Positions 43,817 to 55,727 of a stretch of DNA of 64,000 bases are shown piece after piece (position 1 is the first letter of the stretch; each line of letters begins with the position of its first letter). Made by a program: the position numbers and the translations under genes. The DNA lies in assembly GCA_024220505.1 (NCBI GenBank), contig JAKZZE010000010.1, positions 1,674,001-1,738,000 on the forward strand, read 5' to 3'. The notes under the pieces were generated by a model. The model was not told the origin of the DNA, searched no databases, and saw nothing but the letters and a program-made list of their open reading frames with translations. Origin of the DNA: Rhizopus arrhizus. Its lineage: Eukaryota > Mucoromycota > Mucoromycetes > Mucorales > Rhizopodaceae.

Positions 43817-45190
43817 ATGTCATTTGATATACCAGGCTACTTTTTAGATCTAAAGACCAAGAAATACTACAAAATAACACAGACAGGACCATACAGTATG
43901 TCTGAACTAAGAAAGAGGCTTGCGGCCGAAGAAGAGCAGGCGAAAACGATAAAAGCAGAGATAAAGCGACCGAAACCACGTCCGGCGACCATTGCTGATT
44001 TTTGCCGACAGAGGGCTACAGGGACAAACCACCAACTGACATTCAACTCTAATGCGGGTATCTTTATGAATTCTCTTAAACATCGTAGCACGATTGTGAC
44101 AAGTGAGGATTTTCAAGATGCTCAAGTCGTCATGACAGGCGGATCAGAATATGGAGGTATGCTAGTTGCTTCTAAAGATCAACTGTGTTATAACTTTGGA
44201 TATCAATTGAATCCAAGCTTTCAAATGTGGCGGTATGGATACTGTAACATTCAGAATGGTGGTTCTACCGTTACCTCTATTCAATACACACCAGAAAACC
44301 AAAAAAGAGATTGTTCAACAGTCTCACTGAGCACAAGTAATGGCATATTTGAAAGGATCACAGTTCCCAAGGACCTTGTTTTATCCGCAGATGAAGCCAA
44401 ACAGCTTCTGACAGATGATGTTCCAACACGAGATGGAAGTCAGCTTAAACAATTTCCTGCACAATCGAGGAGTATGGGCAGAGTTGAAGCCATGTTTTCT
44501 GAACACAGAGAGATGATCTGGTCCCTAGATACTGACTATGCAAAAGATTGTGCTGTCCTTGGTGGAGAGAAACGAGTGTATCATCTAACGGGCGATTTGA
44601 GACGGATAGCGTCAAGTAGGATAAATTCAGCAGCATTTGACGTACATTTGTCTAAATGGCAACCCAATCATTGTCTTGCTGGTTTAAGAAACGGAACGAT
44701 TCAATTATTTGATTTACGACGAAAACCTTTGAGTTTTAATACAATCTGTGAAGCAAGTTCGTCAGTGACCAAGATCGTGGAGATGGATAGTCAATTGTTG
44801 TTAAGCGTCAGTCTGGATGGATCCATTAGTATTTGGGACAAACGAAAGTTTAGAAAAGAGCCCGTTCGCCGTTTGAGTGGACATGTTAATGAAGCTACTC
44901 ATGGTCTTGCATTTGACGTTGACTTGGATAATGAACTGTTGCTAGTATCAGGCAACGATGGATGTGTTCGCATTTGGTCATTATCAAACACTGCAAGCAG
45001 TCAGCCTATATGGACATCAGAAAAGTTTACAAGGCATGTAACATCAGCGAAATTATTTATTGATAAGCAGTTTCCTGCCATTCAACCTAATTGGTTGCCT
45101 TACTCTACATTAAAACGACATAATCCTGGTGTACTAATATTCGCTAATGAAAACAGCTCTAATGTCGCCAAATATTACAGCATATTTTGA
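43817..45190 (+). CDS. DCAF4-like WD40 protein (CUL4-DDB1 substrate receptor)
   Basis: A single-exon gene of 457 residues. The N-terminus MSFDIPGYFLDLKTKKYYKI matches the opening IPG-[FY]-x-x-D-x-x-x-x-[RK]-Y-[FY]-x-I of DCAF4 proteins. A basic stretch (EIKRPKPRPATIADF) precedes a beta-propeller: AGLRNGTIQLFDLRRKPL, LLLSVSLDGSISIWDKRKF and LLLVSGNDGCVRIWSL are clear WD repeats. The FDLRR repeat end is the kind of DxR motif that docks onto DDB1 in CUL4 E3 ubiquitin ligases. The propeller is divergent, so only four or five blades are obvious. Substrates are unknown. No intron, unlike most neighbours. Confidence 0.75.
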   Translation: MSFDIPGYFLDLKTKKYYKITQTGPYSMSELRKRLAAEEEQAKTIKAEIKRPKPRPATIADFCRQRATGTNHQLTFNSNAGIFMNSLKHRSTIVTSEDFQDAQVVMTGGSEYGGMLVASKDQLCYNFGYQLNPSFQMWRYGYCNIQNGGSTVTSIQYTPENQKRDCSTVSLSTSNGIFERITVPKDLVLSADEAKQLLTDDVPTRDGSQLKQFPAQSRSMGRVEAMFSEHREMIWSLDTDYAKDCAVLGGEKRVYHLTGDLRRIASSRINSAAFDVHLSKWQPNHCLAGLRNGTIQLFDLRRKPLSFNTICEASSSVTKIVEMDSQLLLSVSLDGSISIWDKRKFRKEPVRRLSGHVNEATHGLAFDVDLDNELLLVSGNDGCVRIWSLSNTASSQPIWTSEKFTRHVTSAKLFIDKQFPAIQPNWLPYSTLKRHNPGVLIFANENSSNVAKYYSIF

Positions 45191-47546
45191 ATACATACAC
45201 GCATACATGTATGCACATACACATACACATATAACTTCATTATATTTTTACGCATACCGTTTTACAAGCTCATCTGCGCTATTTTTAGTCCAAACCTCGA
45301 GCAATAAAAAAAAAAAATCAAGATAGCTATCCATTTTGACGGACTATCAGGTTTTCTTTTTTGTCTCGTCAATTTATATTTTATTCAGACTAGCTGTTGT
45401 TGATAAATGCATCACAATATGGATATTGGTCCAAGTTCCTAAAATGAAAGCAATGCATTCTACCTTTACTTGTGAATTCTATATATTGCAAATATAAAAA
45501 CAATAAATCAATTAATCTTGCTCAAATTTTAATCCAGTTGCACGCAAAATAAATCATTACAAGGAAATTGTATTCTCTATGATTTGATTACAAAGTTGCT
45601 GTACCCTGCATTTGAATTCAGGTACAACCTAAATACCAGTACAATAAAGCTTTATAAGCAGCATCTACAGCTAAAGCTAATCAGTACCGATTAAAATAAA
45701 ATGACCATATAGTACTGATAATGATACTATAATTATAAAAGAGTCCAAAAGAGCTTTCTTGTATTTTTTGTCTTTACTCTTTAAAGCACTCAACACAAGT
45801 CAAATTCAGCAGTCAAAAAAAAAATTATAGAAGCCAACAATCACTAAATCTCAATCTAACTATCCTGTAACTTTTTTGCGTATATTTCTAGATTGTAAAA
45901 GTAGTGAAAGATTTGATATATAAATTTGACATTAATTATATAAACAACGACTGGTTAAGCTGCCAAAACCGATGAAAGACGTGTATGTCTTTTGGCCAAG
46001 AAAACTTCAGCCCTTTCAAATCATCTTACGACAGTGGAACTAATTAGCAGAGGTAATAAATATCAATAACACAGACAACGCCTGATGGTTTATAATCTTA
46101 CATTTGTAAGTGGAATAGATCACAATGGATGTCTCTGTTGATTGCGTCTACAGGAATTCGAGGGCAAAGAAATTATAGTACCCTACCGATATCAAACAAT
46201 TTGTGAAAAAGATGAAATCAATATTCTAAAAGTGTATAGATATTGAAAGTTTTGGTAGTATTTTAAAGGATGCTTTACATAACCGTCTGTAAAATAAAAA
46301 ATAAAAAAAAAATATTGTATTCAAGCAAAGTTCTCCTAAGAAAATGAATTGAAGAAAGAGGCTTTTGAAAGCTGGTAAATCCTACATTTAATTTTATGTA
46401 AAATTGCATATTTATCTTCAAAGGGAGCTTTTATCCTCATACAATAAAAGGTCAAGGAAAACTCAAAAAGGAGGGAACTAGTAAAAGTAATGACTGGCTT
46501 CAACACTTGATGCCACTTATGCTTTTGGTGTTGCTAATTTAGGGCTTAAATTAATAGTGTTTGGAATGAAATAGAAAGAACTTACGGTGCCCTTGATTGG
46601 TATAATAAGTATTTTACGTCTTAGCAGTTTGAAAGGGATATCACTTCACTATTGAATGCCTTACTACGCATAAGATAAACAGGTTTGTCAAGAAAGTAGA
46701 AAAAAAAAAGAAGATACAAATTGGCAAAACTGTCTCCCATGCTTCTCTTTCTTAAAGCCAACTGAAGAGTTTGGTTTAAAGTGATAGTCATATTAGAGGG
46801 TCCTTAATGATTCTCTACGATAGCCTCATTAATAGGATAAGGAAAGTTGGAAAAGCTATTACGGTTAGGGATTATCAAGTATCGACTACACACTCGGAAT
46901 TGTTTTTAAATACTTGATGAGTGCAATCTGCTAAAGTCGAAAATCTTTTTATTAATATCAAAAAGTAACTGAACTCAGTTAAATTTGACAACTACATTGT
47001 TCTTTTTTTTTTTTTTTTTTTTTTTGTCAAAGTTGGGCTAAAAAGCGTACTATCCTCTCTCTTTATTATATAATAAATAGCAGTAATTGCTTCATATGTT
47101 TTCTCCTTTTATTTTTCTTCTTTTTCCTGTGTCTAATTCCCCCCCTGCATTTTTCGTATACTTCTTTAATTAATTTCAATCAAGTCATTATACAACTGTA
47201 ATTGTCGATTATATTCTATTCTCCTATTTTTCTGAATACTAACTATGCTTTTTATTTATTTATTTGAAGAAAAATACCGTCCGTTTATACTGAAGCTATT
47301 TATAACTATGTTACGTGTTACAGTATTTAACTTGGATTCTCAATTTGTTTATTAAACATATCCTTAATTCACTATCTTTGAAGACACAGCAAGTCAAAGT
47401 GCTTTGTACTATACTCACCACAGATACTTTACTAATAACAGTTTACTTCAATGGCTAACATGGATATTTATTTAACCGTTAATTACTTTGCTCACTTCAA
47501 GCAGCATAATAAGTTTCAGCAAGAGAGTCACGAGGTCTTTAATTAT

Positions 47547-47579
<33 letters not shown>

Positions 47580-47633
47580 CATTTATTTCCTTCTCTTTTT
47601 TCTTTCTGTGTGCGTTTTTAACATTGTATTTCA
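45191..47633. other. 2.4 kb intergenic region
   Basis: AT-rich, with a short CATACA-type microsatellite (45191-45232), T23 at 47003-47025 and T31 at 47549-47579 just before the next gene. No frame above 60 codons and no recognisable relic. Confidence 0.6.
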
Positions 47634-49454
47634 ATGAATCCTAATAAACCTAAAAGTATATTAAGAGACAGACCAGAAAAAATAAAACCGAGTGAGCCAG
47701 TAGCACCGCCAGTAATTCAGAATAGTTGGTTATCTCGAATACAATCTAAAATATATCCGCCTTTTGAAGATGAACAAGAGCAAGACGATGACAGTTTTGT
47801 TTCACTACCAAAACATGACTTAAAAAGAGTTACTTTTTCAGTTGGCAATCTGATTGAAGAGCATTCGTTTGCCTCGGACGATTCACCAAGAGATGTTGAA
47901 TATGAAAAGGAAAGACAGCTAAGAAAAAAGATTCGACAAGAACTTACACAAAGTCATTTGGCAGCTTATTATGATCATGCATGTATTCAAAGAGATGGTG
48001 AAGGTGTCATTGATAAATTTAGAGCTGTTTTAAGAAATTACAAGTAAGTGAGGATGATGATATAGAATAAAGAATTAAAAGTAAATAGATCGTTAGAAAG
48101 GATTGATTTAAGTGGGGCCACTATTTCATTGCAACATGCAGCCTCTTTTTCAGATATTTTAATGTTTAAATTTGGATTAAAATATTTAAACTTGTCTGAT
48201 TGTAAAATGGATGATGAGGTAAACTATATTGTTATATACAATGATATTAATAATCAAAATAGACCATTCGAATATTACTTTGTAGTTTATTAGTTAGTAA
48301 CACAGTGATTGATTTAAATCTTACACAGAATAATTTTAAATCAAAAGGATACAGATATATTGCTATATTCATGAAAGAAGTAAATAGTTTTTGTTATTAT
48401 TTATTGTTACTCATATAATATATTAGTCAAAAAAGATTCAATCGATTGACCTATCAAAAAATACGATTGATAAAAGAGGAATGAGATATCTTGCTCAGGG
48501 CATTCAATTTGCAACTTCATTATCTGCTATTCATCTCAATGATTGCATCATCAAACCTACACATGCGTTACATATATTAGCTGACGGAATACATGAATCC
48601 AATCATCTTTCATCCTTATACTTGTGTAATCATCGTATGTCACCCACATCCAGCATACATATTGCTGATTTACTTTGCAGTAATTTAACCACTGTTGATT
48701 TAACTGGCAGTCAACAGCTACAAATATCTCTTATCGCTCGTACCTTAATTGATAGTTATTCTTTATTGAATCTTTATTTATCCAATTGTGATATAAAATC
48801 TGAAGACTTATCTGCTCTATCACAAGCATTAATTGAAAATAGGACATTGAAATTATTGGACCTATCCAAGAATCCACTTTTAAAAGATAATGATGAGGGG
48901 GTAAATAATATATGAATTTACAGCAGAATACATTTTAATTTTATTATTGTTAGATTCTAAATTTGAAACATGCTATAGCAAGAAATGGTTGCTTGGAAAG
49001 CTTGAATTTATCAGAAACAGACCTTGATTCTGCAGCAACTATTGCAATAGCAGAAGCATTAACAGAGAATATATACCTAAATCGATTAGATTTATCAAAG
49101 AATCCACAAATAGACATGGCAGGCATTTTAGCTCTTTCAATATCTGTTAAAATGAATCATACCCTTGAATTTCTTGATATTAATATTCCCGTAAGTTCTC
49201 TCCTTATCAGGGTGATGTTTATTAACATAATAAGGTAGCCTCATGATGAAGAATTGGCTAATCTACAGAATGATATTGTAGCTGTGTGTACAACAAATAT
49301 GCTTAGAAAAGTAGAACAGCAGCAACAAGAGCAACAAAAACAATCACTTTCATCTTCTTCTTCATCGTCATCTACAAATACTTTGGATATCCAACCAGTT
49401 CAATTACTCTCCACTAAAACAACTTTGACCAATGAACTTGGTATTGTTGAATAA
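47634..49454 (+). CDS. PPP1R37-like leucine-rich protein with PP1-docking motif
   Basis: Multi-exon gene starting at 47634 (MNPNKPKSILRDRPEKIK). The N-terminal part includes KRVTFSVGNLIEEHSF, an RVxF-type docking motif for protein phosphatase 1, followed by AAYYDHACIQRDGEGVIDKFRAVL. This order matches animal PPP1R37. Ribonuclease-inhibitor-type leucine-rich repeats follow (LERIDLSGATI, LKYLNLSDCKMDDE, VIDLNLTQNNF, SIDLSKNTIDKRG, LYLSNCDIKSEDL, LLDLSKNPLL, SLNLSETDLDSAA, RLDLSKNPQIDM). The end is a Gln- and Ser-rich tail. It probably regulates PP1. At least five short introns are required. The stop at 49454 is 45 bp from the convergent FYVE gene, so the 3' UTRs must overlap or be very short. 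Confidence 0.75.
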
Positions 49455-49499
49455 ATATTATTATTTTTATTATCTACAGTTTATATTTACATTATTATT

Positions 49500-50634
49500 T
49501 TATACATTATTATCATTATTACTACTGTTGAGTATCAAGCCACTAAAGCATTCATCACATACACGATACCAATTCAATTTGTCTTGGTCTTTGGATGAAA
49601 ATAGTGGCAATTTGTTTAAACTGTGTAAATTACAAATCAATTTACCACATCTTTTAATAAAGTCAGTCTTTTGATTATTATCCTTTACGCTGCTTACCTT
49701 CTGCAGTGATGCTTTCTTTTTAGAAATGAAAATAAAATTAAACAATCATTCAGTTGACACTGATTCACTTGTTCATCCGGTGTCCACATGGACTTGGGTA
49801 AAAGCTTGAATTTATCACGTACGTGTTGATTGACGTGAAAGATGTAATTGTATTGACTGGCGAGAATGATACCGGATCCAGCGATGATAAACTCTTTTAT
49901 GCCAGCTTGATTGTCAAAGGAGTGAACGATTTCACCAGTACCCACACTTCCACCAAGCCACGCACTCAACTTGTATCTAAAGTTCGTTTCGTGTCGTTGC
50001 TGCTGTTTATTGATGTGAAAACTATGGATACTGGTTGCACACGTGCTACCACTGCAATGACTGCGGTTTGAGCTTTGCCAAGTGGTGGTTGTCATGAACG
50101 ATCTTCTCTTTTTTGCAGGCTCCAATTCATTGCATAATTCGACTAGATTCTCAATCAATTCCAATTGTTGCTGCGATACCAGCTCACATTCTTCAATTCT
50201 TTGTTTATAGGCCTTTTCACGAAGTTGATAGTGTTCTAGTACAGAAGATTCTAAAGATCTGAATTCTCGAATTTTGCCTTCTGTTCCTAATAGTTCAATT
50301 GATAATGATTTGAGTCGTTCGGCATGCTGTATTAAATGAGATGATAAAGTTTCATTTTCCTCCTTGTTTGTATCATCTATTGTCCTATGAATAATTTCAT
50401 TCAATTCGTGTTGTACTTCGTTAAACGGTTTGGATTTTGTGAATCGTCTTTTTCGTCTCTTTTTTGTCAATAAACTATCATCTGAATACATAATAGAGTA
50501 AATAAAAGGGGAAAAAAGGAAAAAAAAAAAAAAAAAGAAATAGAAAGAAAAAAGGGTCTTTTTTTACCAGAGATAATACGAGGAGTAATATCATTATAAA
50601 TGGATAGTTCAGGGGAAGTGGTGTTTGACTGCAT
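49500..50634 (-). CDS. FYVE zinc-finger protein with coiled coil
   Basis: Three exons. The first starts at an ATG at 50634 (MQSNTTSPELSIYNDITPRI) and joins in phase to DDSLLTKKRRKRRFTKSK, a basic segment. A coiled coil (LRSLESSVLEHYQLREKAYKQRI and following) covers the middle. The C-terminus is a FYVE-type domain split by the last intron: MWTPDEQVNQCQLNDC, then FLKRKHHCRR joined to CGKLICNLHSLNKL, and YRVCDECF. The W-x-x-D, R-K-H-H-C-R-x-C-G and closing CxxC signatures are present. One cysteine of the third pair seems replaced (CNLHS), so zinc coordination may differ. FYVE domains bind phosphatidylinositol 3-phosphate on endosomes. Confidence 0.82.
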
Positions 50635-51122
50635 GTTTTCTTCTTCTTCTAAAGTAATTTTTAATTGAATCTATTTAAATAAATATTATATTTCTTATTG
50701 TTATCTCTATTGTATTTTTTTTTTTTTTTACGTTTGTTTGATCTAGTTTTTGCATGTTTGTAGTGACCATTTTAACTTTTGTCTTTTTCTTGTATTCTTA
50801 TTCTTTATTAGTTTCATGTCACAAAGAGAGAAAGATAGATAGAAAGCGAGATAGAGTATATATAGAAACAGAGTAAAAAGAAAAAGTATAAATATGGGAA
50901 TCTAAAATGATTTGCGTTTAAAAATCAATATTTTTTTTTTGACCAATCAAGTTTTTAGCTAATTCAAGCTTTTGTGTGATCATTACAAGGAAAAAAAAAA
51001 AGGAGGGATAAATGTGTTTCATTTTGAGAGCTTTCTAATACTTTGTGATCAATTAAAATAAAAGACTTTATAAAATGCTTAGCAAGATAAAATATTGAAT
51101 AAACTAGAATTGCCAACAAGCA
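50635..51122. other. Intergenic, start of the repeat-rich island
   Basis: About 490 bp, AT-rich with GATA-like repeats near 50830-50870 and A/T runs. No gene seen. Confidence 0.5.
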
Positions 51123-52123
51123 CTATAGATCTTTATTTTTTTTGACGATTGCGGCATGTTGGCCGTGGATAATCTTGTTCATACTTTTCTTTAGTTGAAG
51201 TGCAATTTTCTTTGCTTCTGTTTCATCGTGCAGGGACAGAAAAAAACAAGGCACTCTAGTCTGTATCTCACCAAGAATATGGATGATAGAGATTAATGGA
51301 CTATCAATCTTGGTTGCGTTAAGAGCAGCGGACATCTCAGTGAAATTTGTTGCTGATTTTGTATCCTCCATCAGTTCTTGGTAGAATGGTAAACGAATAA
51401 ACACTAACCAAAGACTTTCCATATGCTCATCTTTTATTGCCTATGGTGAAGTTATCAGATGTAGCACGCTGGAGAAGAAATGGTGATTATCCGTCTTCCT
51501 AGAAAACTTTTCACATGCATGATTCATGTATTCGATAGCTGAAATCGGATAAAAGCCCTTGGAATATGAAGCAGCACAATGAATTCCCCACAACTGATGA
51601 GAATGGCGTTTCATATATTGGGTTAATGATCTTGTCGTAGCAATATAGTTTGAGGCAACTGTAGGAACGTTGATCATTTGAGTTTCCTCTTCAACTAATT
51701 TAAACTGGTTAACGAATAACCCCAAAAAAGGTATTGTTGAACCATTCTTATGAAAATATCCACCTACAATCAATAATTCATAATATCCGGCAAAGATTGA
51801 GATCTCCATAAATGACTTGTCAGTGTTGGTTTTTCGAGATACCTTTGCTGTGGCTACTTTAAATATTTTTGGTAAGGAATGAGTACAATCGTCCTGATAT
51901 TTATGATTGTGGAAAAAGATATTCAAACTCGTAACCAACACTGAGTAACCATTGAAATGGATGATGCTATTGACGAATTGTTGAACCTGGTGAAATGCAT
52001 CATCCACACCACAAATGAAAAATTTTGACACATCAATATTGTTTGCGTAATTTCTAATTTGGCTAATGCGAGCAAAAGAATTTTCAACATTGTAGTTTAT
52101 GTAGTCAGGTTGGCCGTCTTGTA
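51123..52123 (-). pseudogene. 3' part of a transposon-interrupted F-box-like gene
   Basis: The minus strand is open from the transposon boundary (52123, QDGQPDYINYNVENSFARI) through SKFFICGVDDAFHQVQQFV and IHCAASYSKGFYPISAIEYM to a stop at 51441. A second frame (MESLWLVFIRLPFYQELM to IVKKNKDL) continues to 51123, needing an intron or a frameshift near 51430. The upstream part of the presumed gene is on the other side of the Tc1-type insertion. The frames on the two sides do not join directly after removing the transposon and one TA, so further decay or an intron is required. Function unknown; it resembles variable Mucorales F-box families. Confidence 0.45.
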
Positions 52124-52125
52124 TA

Positions 52126-53508
52126 CACTATGTGGACAACGAAATGTATCCAATTGAAAATGTGACAAATTTTGACATCTACATTGATTTGAAGCCATTT
52201 GAGAAATACTTCAAAGGGAAGAAGGGTCCAACCGCTGAAAAGCATCAAAAGGATGATAAAAAGGGCTCATACAAGCATTATAAGGATGTTGAGAAGGAGC
52301 AGTTTTTTTTTTCTTGTTGAGGAAAGAGGAATGAGTTTCAGAGCTGCCACTTTGAAACTCAACTTTAATGTGCGCACAGTAAAGGATGAGTTTCAAAGAA
52401 CAATAAAAATCCTCAGGAGTATATTCAAAGAGCGTCTGGTAGTGGAAGACCAGTCGGTAGAAGTCCTGTTCTAACAGATGAGCACAATAATTACATAATT
52501 CAGTGGGCGGATGAAAACACCAATTCTGTTGTACTAGAAGATATGCTTGATGCTTTGATTGAAAAGCTTGGTTATCTTCAAATCACTAAAAGTGGCTTCT
52601 ATAAGTTTGTTAGGCAAAAGTGTAGAATTACCTTCAAGCAAGCGCATCTGCAATCTGTTGAGAGAAATAGACCTAAAAAAATTGAACAGAGCTATGAATG
52701 GGTTAAGAGATGGATGAAAACTGATTTGGATTTCACAAGCAATTGTGTGTTCATAGACGAAGCAGTCTTCCATATAAATCTCGAGAGAAACTTTTCTTGG
52801 TCCAAAGAAGGAAGTCGCGCAGTTGTAAAGGTACCCAGAACAAGAGCAAAGACCACTACCATTCTATGTGCCATTTCTCCTTTCGGCGTTGCGAATATAG
52901 GTGTAAGACGTCCCCGAGTACTGGCTCCATCAAAAAAGAGAAAGGCAACTGGAGGAACAAAAGCGAAAGAGAGCAATAATAACGGTACAGTTACTGGCCA
53001 TTACTTTAACTTTATAAGCAGTGCTTTAGATGTAATGAATCGTCATGAACAATTTCGCGGATATTGTCTGGTAATGGATAACGCACCCATTCATAAGCAT
53101 AAAGACATTCAAAAGCACATTGAAAGCCGTGGCTATGAGTGTGTGTATCAACCTCCTTACTCCCCTGAATTCAATCCAATTGAGCAATTTTGGTCTGTTT
53201 TCAAAAGCAAAATCAAAAGAGAACAGCTGTTGGATGAGGAAACACCAACAACAAGGATTGCAGATGCTTGCAATCGGGTCTTGTATAGTGACCTACAAGG
53301 ATTTTGTAGATATTCTGCATCCAAATTTGACGACTGTCTTAACCGTAGGACTACTTAGTAGACCTGCACATTTCGCGTATACAGTAATGTGTGAACTTTT
53401 TTTAAAAAAAGCACGTTAAATTATTCTTACTTGATATATGATTTTTTGTTCAAAAAAGTGTGGTAATTGTTTTTTCATGAAATGCACGAATAATTTTTCC
53501 ACATAGCG
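52126..53508 (+). mobile_element. Tc1/IS630-type DDE transposon, 1.38 kb
   Basis: Short inverted ends CACTATGTGGACAA and (reverse strand) CGCTATGTGGAAAA are each flanked by TA, the target duplicated by Tc1/mariner elements. The transposase reads in three pieces. An HTH (ERGMSFRAATLKLNFNVRTV) sits behind a frame break at a T10 tract near 52303-52312, and another break lies near 52390. An intact frame from about 52450 to 53358 then holds the catalytic core: NCVFIDEAVFHINL (first Asp), LVMDNAPIHKHKDI (second Asp) and PYSPEFNPIEQFW (Glu). All three catalytic residues survive, but the N-terminal breaks make this copy non-autonomous. Confidence 0.88.
52543..53358 (+). pseudogene. DDE transposase, catalytic part intact, N-terminus frameshifted
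   Basis: The uninterrupted 271-codon frame from the Met at 52543 (MLDALIEKLGYLQI) includes residues ITKSGFYKFVRQKCRITFKQ, the first catalytic Asp (FIDEAVFH), a basic insertion (APSKKRKATGGTKAKE), the second Asp (MDNAPIH) and the Glu (NPIEQFW), ending DDCLNRRTT. The frame is actually open from about 52450. The DDE spacing and the YSPEFNPIE motif put it in the IS630/Tc1 superfamily. The usual N-terminal paired HTH is in other frames upstream. Confidence 0.85.
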
Positions 53509-53557
53509 TACTGTTCAGCTGAATGAGGTACTTCAGAAGGAATTCTTTTCTCAGTTT

Positions 53558-54100
53558 TTAATCTGCTGGCACCTGTAGCGTCAAAAAATCCTCTCCGGAT
53601 CGTTTTCTCTTTAACAAATTATTGCCATTCTTTTTGGACTGATACATTTCGTTTTCCGAGTCATATTTCTTCTTGAGCTTGTCAACAATATCTTTGACTC
53701 TTTCGACTTTATCAGCGCTGAGAATGTCAACGGTAAATCCTTTCTTCAAAACATTATCACAAATTTTCTTGATGATTGTTAAGTTGGTCAAATCATTGAA
53801 ATTGATACCAATAATACAGCAATTTGTAAAACATTTCAAAATATGATTAAACACAGCATGCTCAGTGGTTATACTGCAACTGACATGCACCACTTTGGCC
53901 ATTGTGCTAGGGAGCGCGAAGTCTTCACGACGACAACCAGCCTTGATTTCAAAAGGGAGATAGGTTGTCACTTTCTGGCTGACATAATTGAATTGACGGC
54001 AACACAGTGATAATGACAAAATGTCATGCCAATTGGTTGCGTTACGAAAGAGACCTGCAATGAAGTCGTCTACCAAGATAAATGCTGGTGGGCAATCCAT
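53558..54100 (-). pseudogene. 5' part of a transposon-interrupted F-box-like gene
   Basis: From an ATG at 54100 the frame reads MDCPPAFILVDDFIAGLF, NWHDILSLSLCCRQFNYVSQKV (F-box-like spacing), then a less conserved region and a basic end (LLKRKRSGEDFL), stopping at 53558. The open frame extends upstream to 54229 but without a better start. The stop lies only about 50 bp from the Tc1-type insertion at 53508. The gene may once have continued into the frame at 52123. F-box proteins recruit substrates to SCF ubiquitin ligases; with decay on both sides activity is unlikely. Confidence 0.45.
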
Positions 54101-54326
54101 AATAATAGAATAGGAAACTGTGAAAAGAAGCTTTACTACCATAATCGCGAGCCTATACAAATTGTTTGTTTGCATCAGATGTGCTTTCCTCACTATCAGG
54201 ACGTTTATCCCCAAGGATTCCCAAAACAAGTATTCATTTAACTAAAATTAGAATTGTTTACTTTGGGAGGCACTCCGTTATACCTTTGCGTTTTAAGAGA
54301 AGCTTACAATGTTTTGTGCTTAAAAA

Positions 54327-55600
54327 TCAAGAATGTGGTGCATAAAAGTATTGGTTATGAGGGGGGGAGATGGGACCAAGATTTCCCCAACTTGTGCCAT
54401 CCTCTTCCTTCGTTAATTTGATGATAACAGGATTTACAATATCACTAAGTCGAGTACACTTTTCTATGTGGTAAATGTACTCTCTGCTGTTTAATTGGTG
54501 TTCTTTCTTGAGGATGCTAATGTTGCTAACTGCTTTCTCGAGCAAACGCTATATATAAGGTTATTTCGTATTTTATTGAATGCATTCAAATACGCTTATT
54601 ACCTTGGCATTCCAACAAAATTGAATCAATTGTGGTAGATGCACCTTCTTATCTTCAAATTCTGGAATAATTTGGAGACAAGACTCTCTTCAAAATTCAA
54701 ACAATCCGTCTTCGCAGTAACTTATACTCCACAAGTGTATTTTCTTTTCTATTCTCATGCAAACAATATTTGAATTCATTACGATATCTTATAAAATAAT
54801 ATATAACCTACTGCTTACAAGAAAAAAAAAACTTTCTCCGGACAAATGTCAACTGAACCGAAAGGGAAATTATCGACAATATATTTGAGCCTCGCAAGGA
54901 TGCCAAACATACCTTTGTGGTGGTCAAGCTTACTTTTGGTTTTATCTGTATCTGAAAAACTTCCTGAAGTTTCAAGTAATAGTAGCTCCAAGTTCTTCAA
55001 TCCAAAAAGTTTAACCAAGCCATCCGATTTATATTGGAATTTTTCATCTATCATCATTCCAGTTACCCTTAATTGGCGGCTCATACTTTATAAGCATGGC
55101 TGTCCTTGGACAGAGTATCCCTTGCAGTTATGAATTTTGATATTTCTTCCAATTAAATCCAAGTATGGCCAAACAAATGCTTGGTTAAAGGCCACTTCGT
55201 TGGCATCATAGTTAATTGGGGATTCATATACTTTATAACTATAAAAAACATACGGTTGGTTTGTGTATATGGAATTAAAAGGAATATTTAACTTACATTT
55301 GAATGAGGAACTCCTCAAGGAACTCCAAGCATTCCAATTCTTCTTGCTTTAGCTTTTCACCTGTCAATAGTTTCAATGAAACACTTCTAATTTCTTTTTT
55401 GAATGCAGCAAGATCATTCTACATTCACAAACATTAAGTCAGTTTATAAAACAGTTATATATTATAATATAGATATGAAGCGTGAATAGTTACAGAGTTA
55501 ATGGTTGCAGTAAGGTTATCCCGTAATACCGAGGGAATTGGAAACTTTTTGACTTCTTGATTATCCATATGCTCGTTATACAATCGCACCAAATAATTTT
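54327..55600 (-). pseudogene. Broken member of an ETSG/HHKGMF repeat family, nuclease-like
   Basis: Several exons in order on the minus strand: NEHMDNQEVKKFPIPSV, NDLAAFKKEIRSVSLKLL, then ESPINYDANEVAFNQAFVWPYLDLIG, a stop after VQGQPCL (55088), and in another frame YKSDGLVKLFGLKNLELLLLETSG, DKTKSKLDHHKGMFGILARLKYI, a further break, then IPEFEDKKVHLPQLIQFCW, and a last exon ending QYFYAPHS at 54327. From memory, proteins of this plan are numerous in Mucorales genomes. The order E...(F), SDGLVKL, LLLLETSG, K is reminiscent of PD-(D/E)XK nucleases, but that is inference. Stops and frame changes show that this copy is dead. Confidence 0.5.
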
Positions 55601-55727
55601 TTGTAGACAAAATTTTGAAAAAATATGGTATGGAAGTCCAAGACCAATTAATACATGTGAATCTAAGCTTGGGATTTCACTCTTTGAGAAAAGAAAGGTT
55701 CAGGTGCCTATATCCATAAAATAAGTT

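Noticed and set aside
45191..45232. CATACA-type repeats as a possible telomere-like array
   Set aside because: Too short and irregular (about six units), internal to the contig; an ordinary microsatellite.
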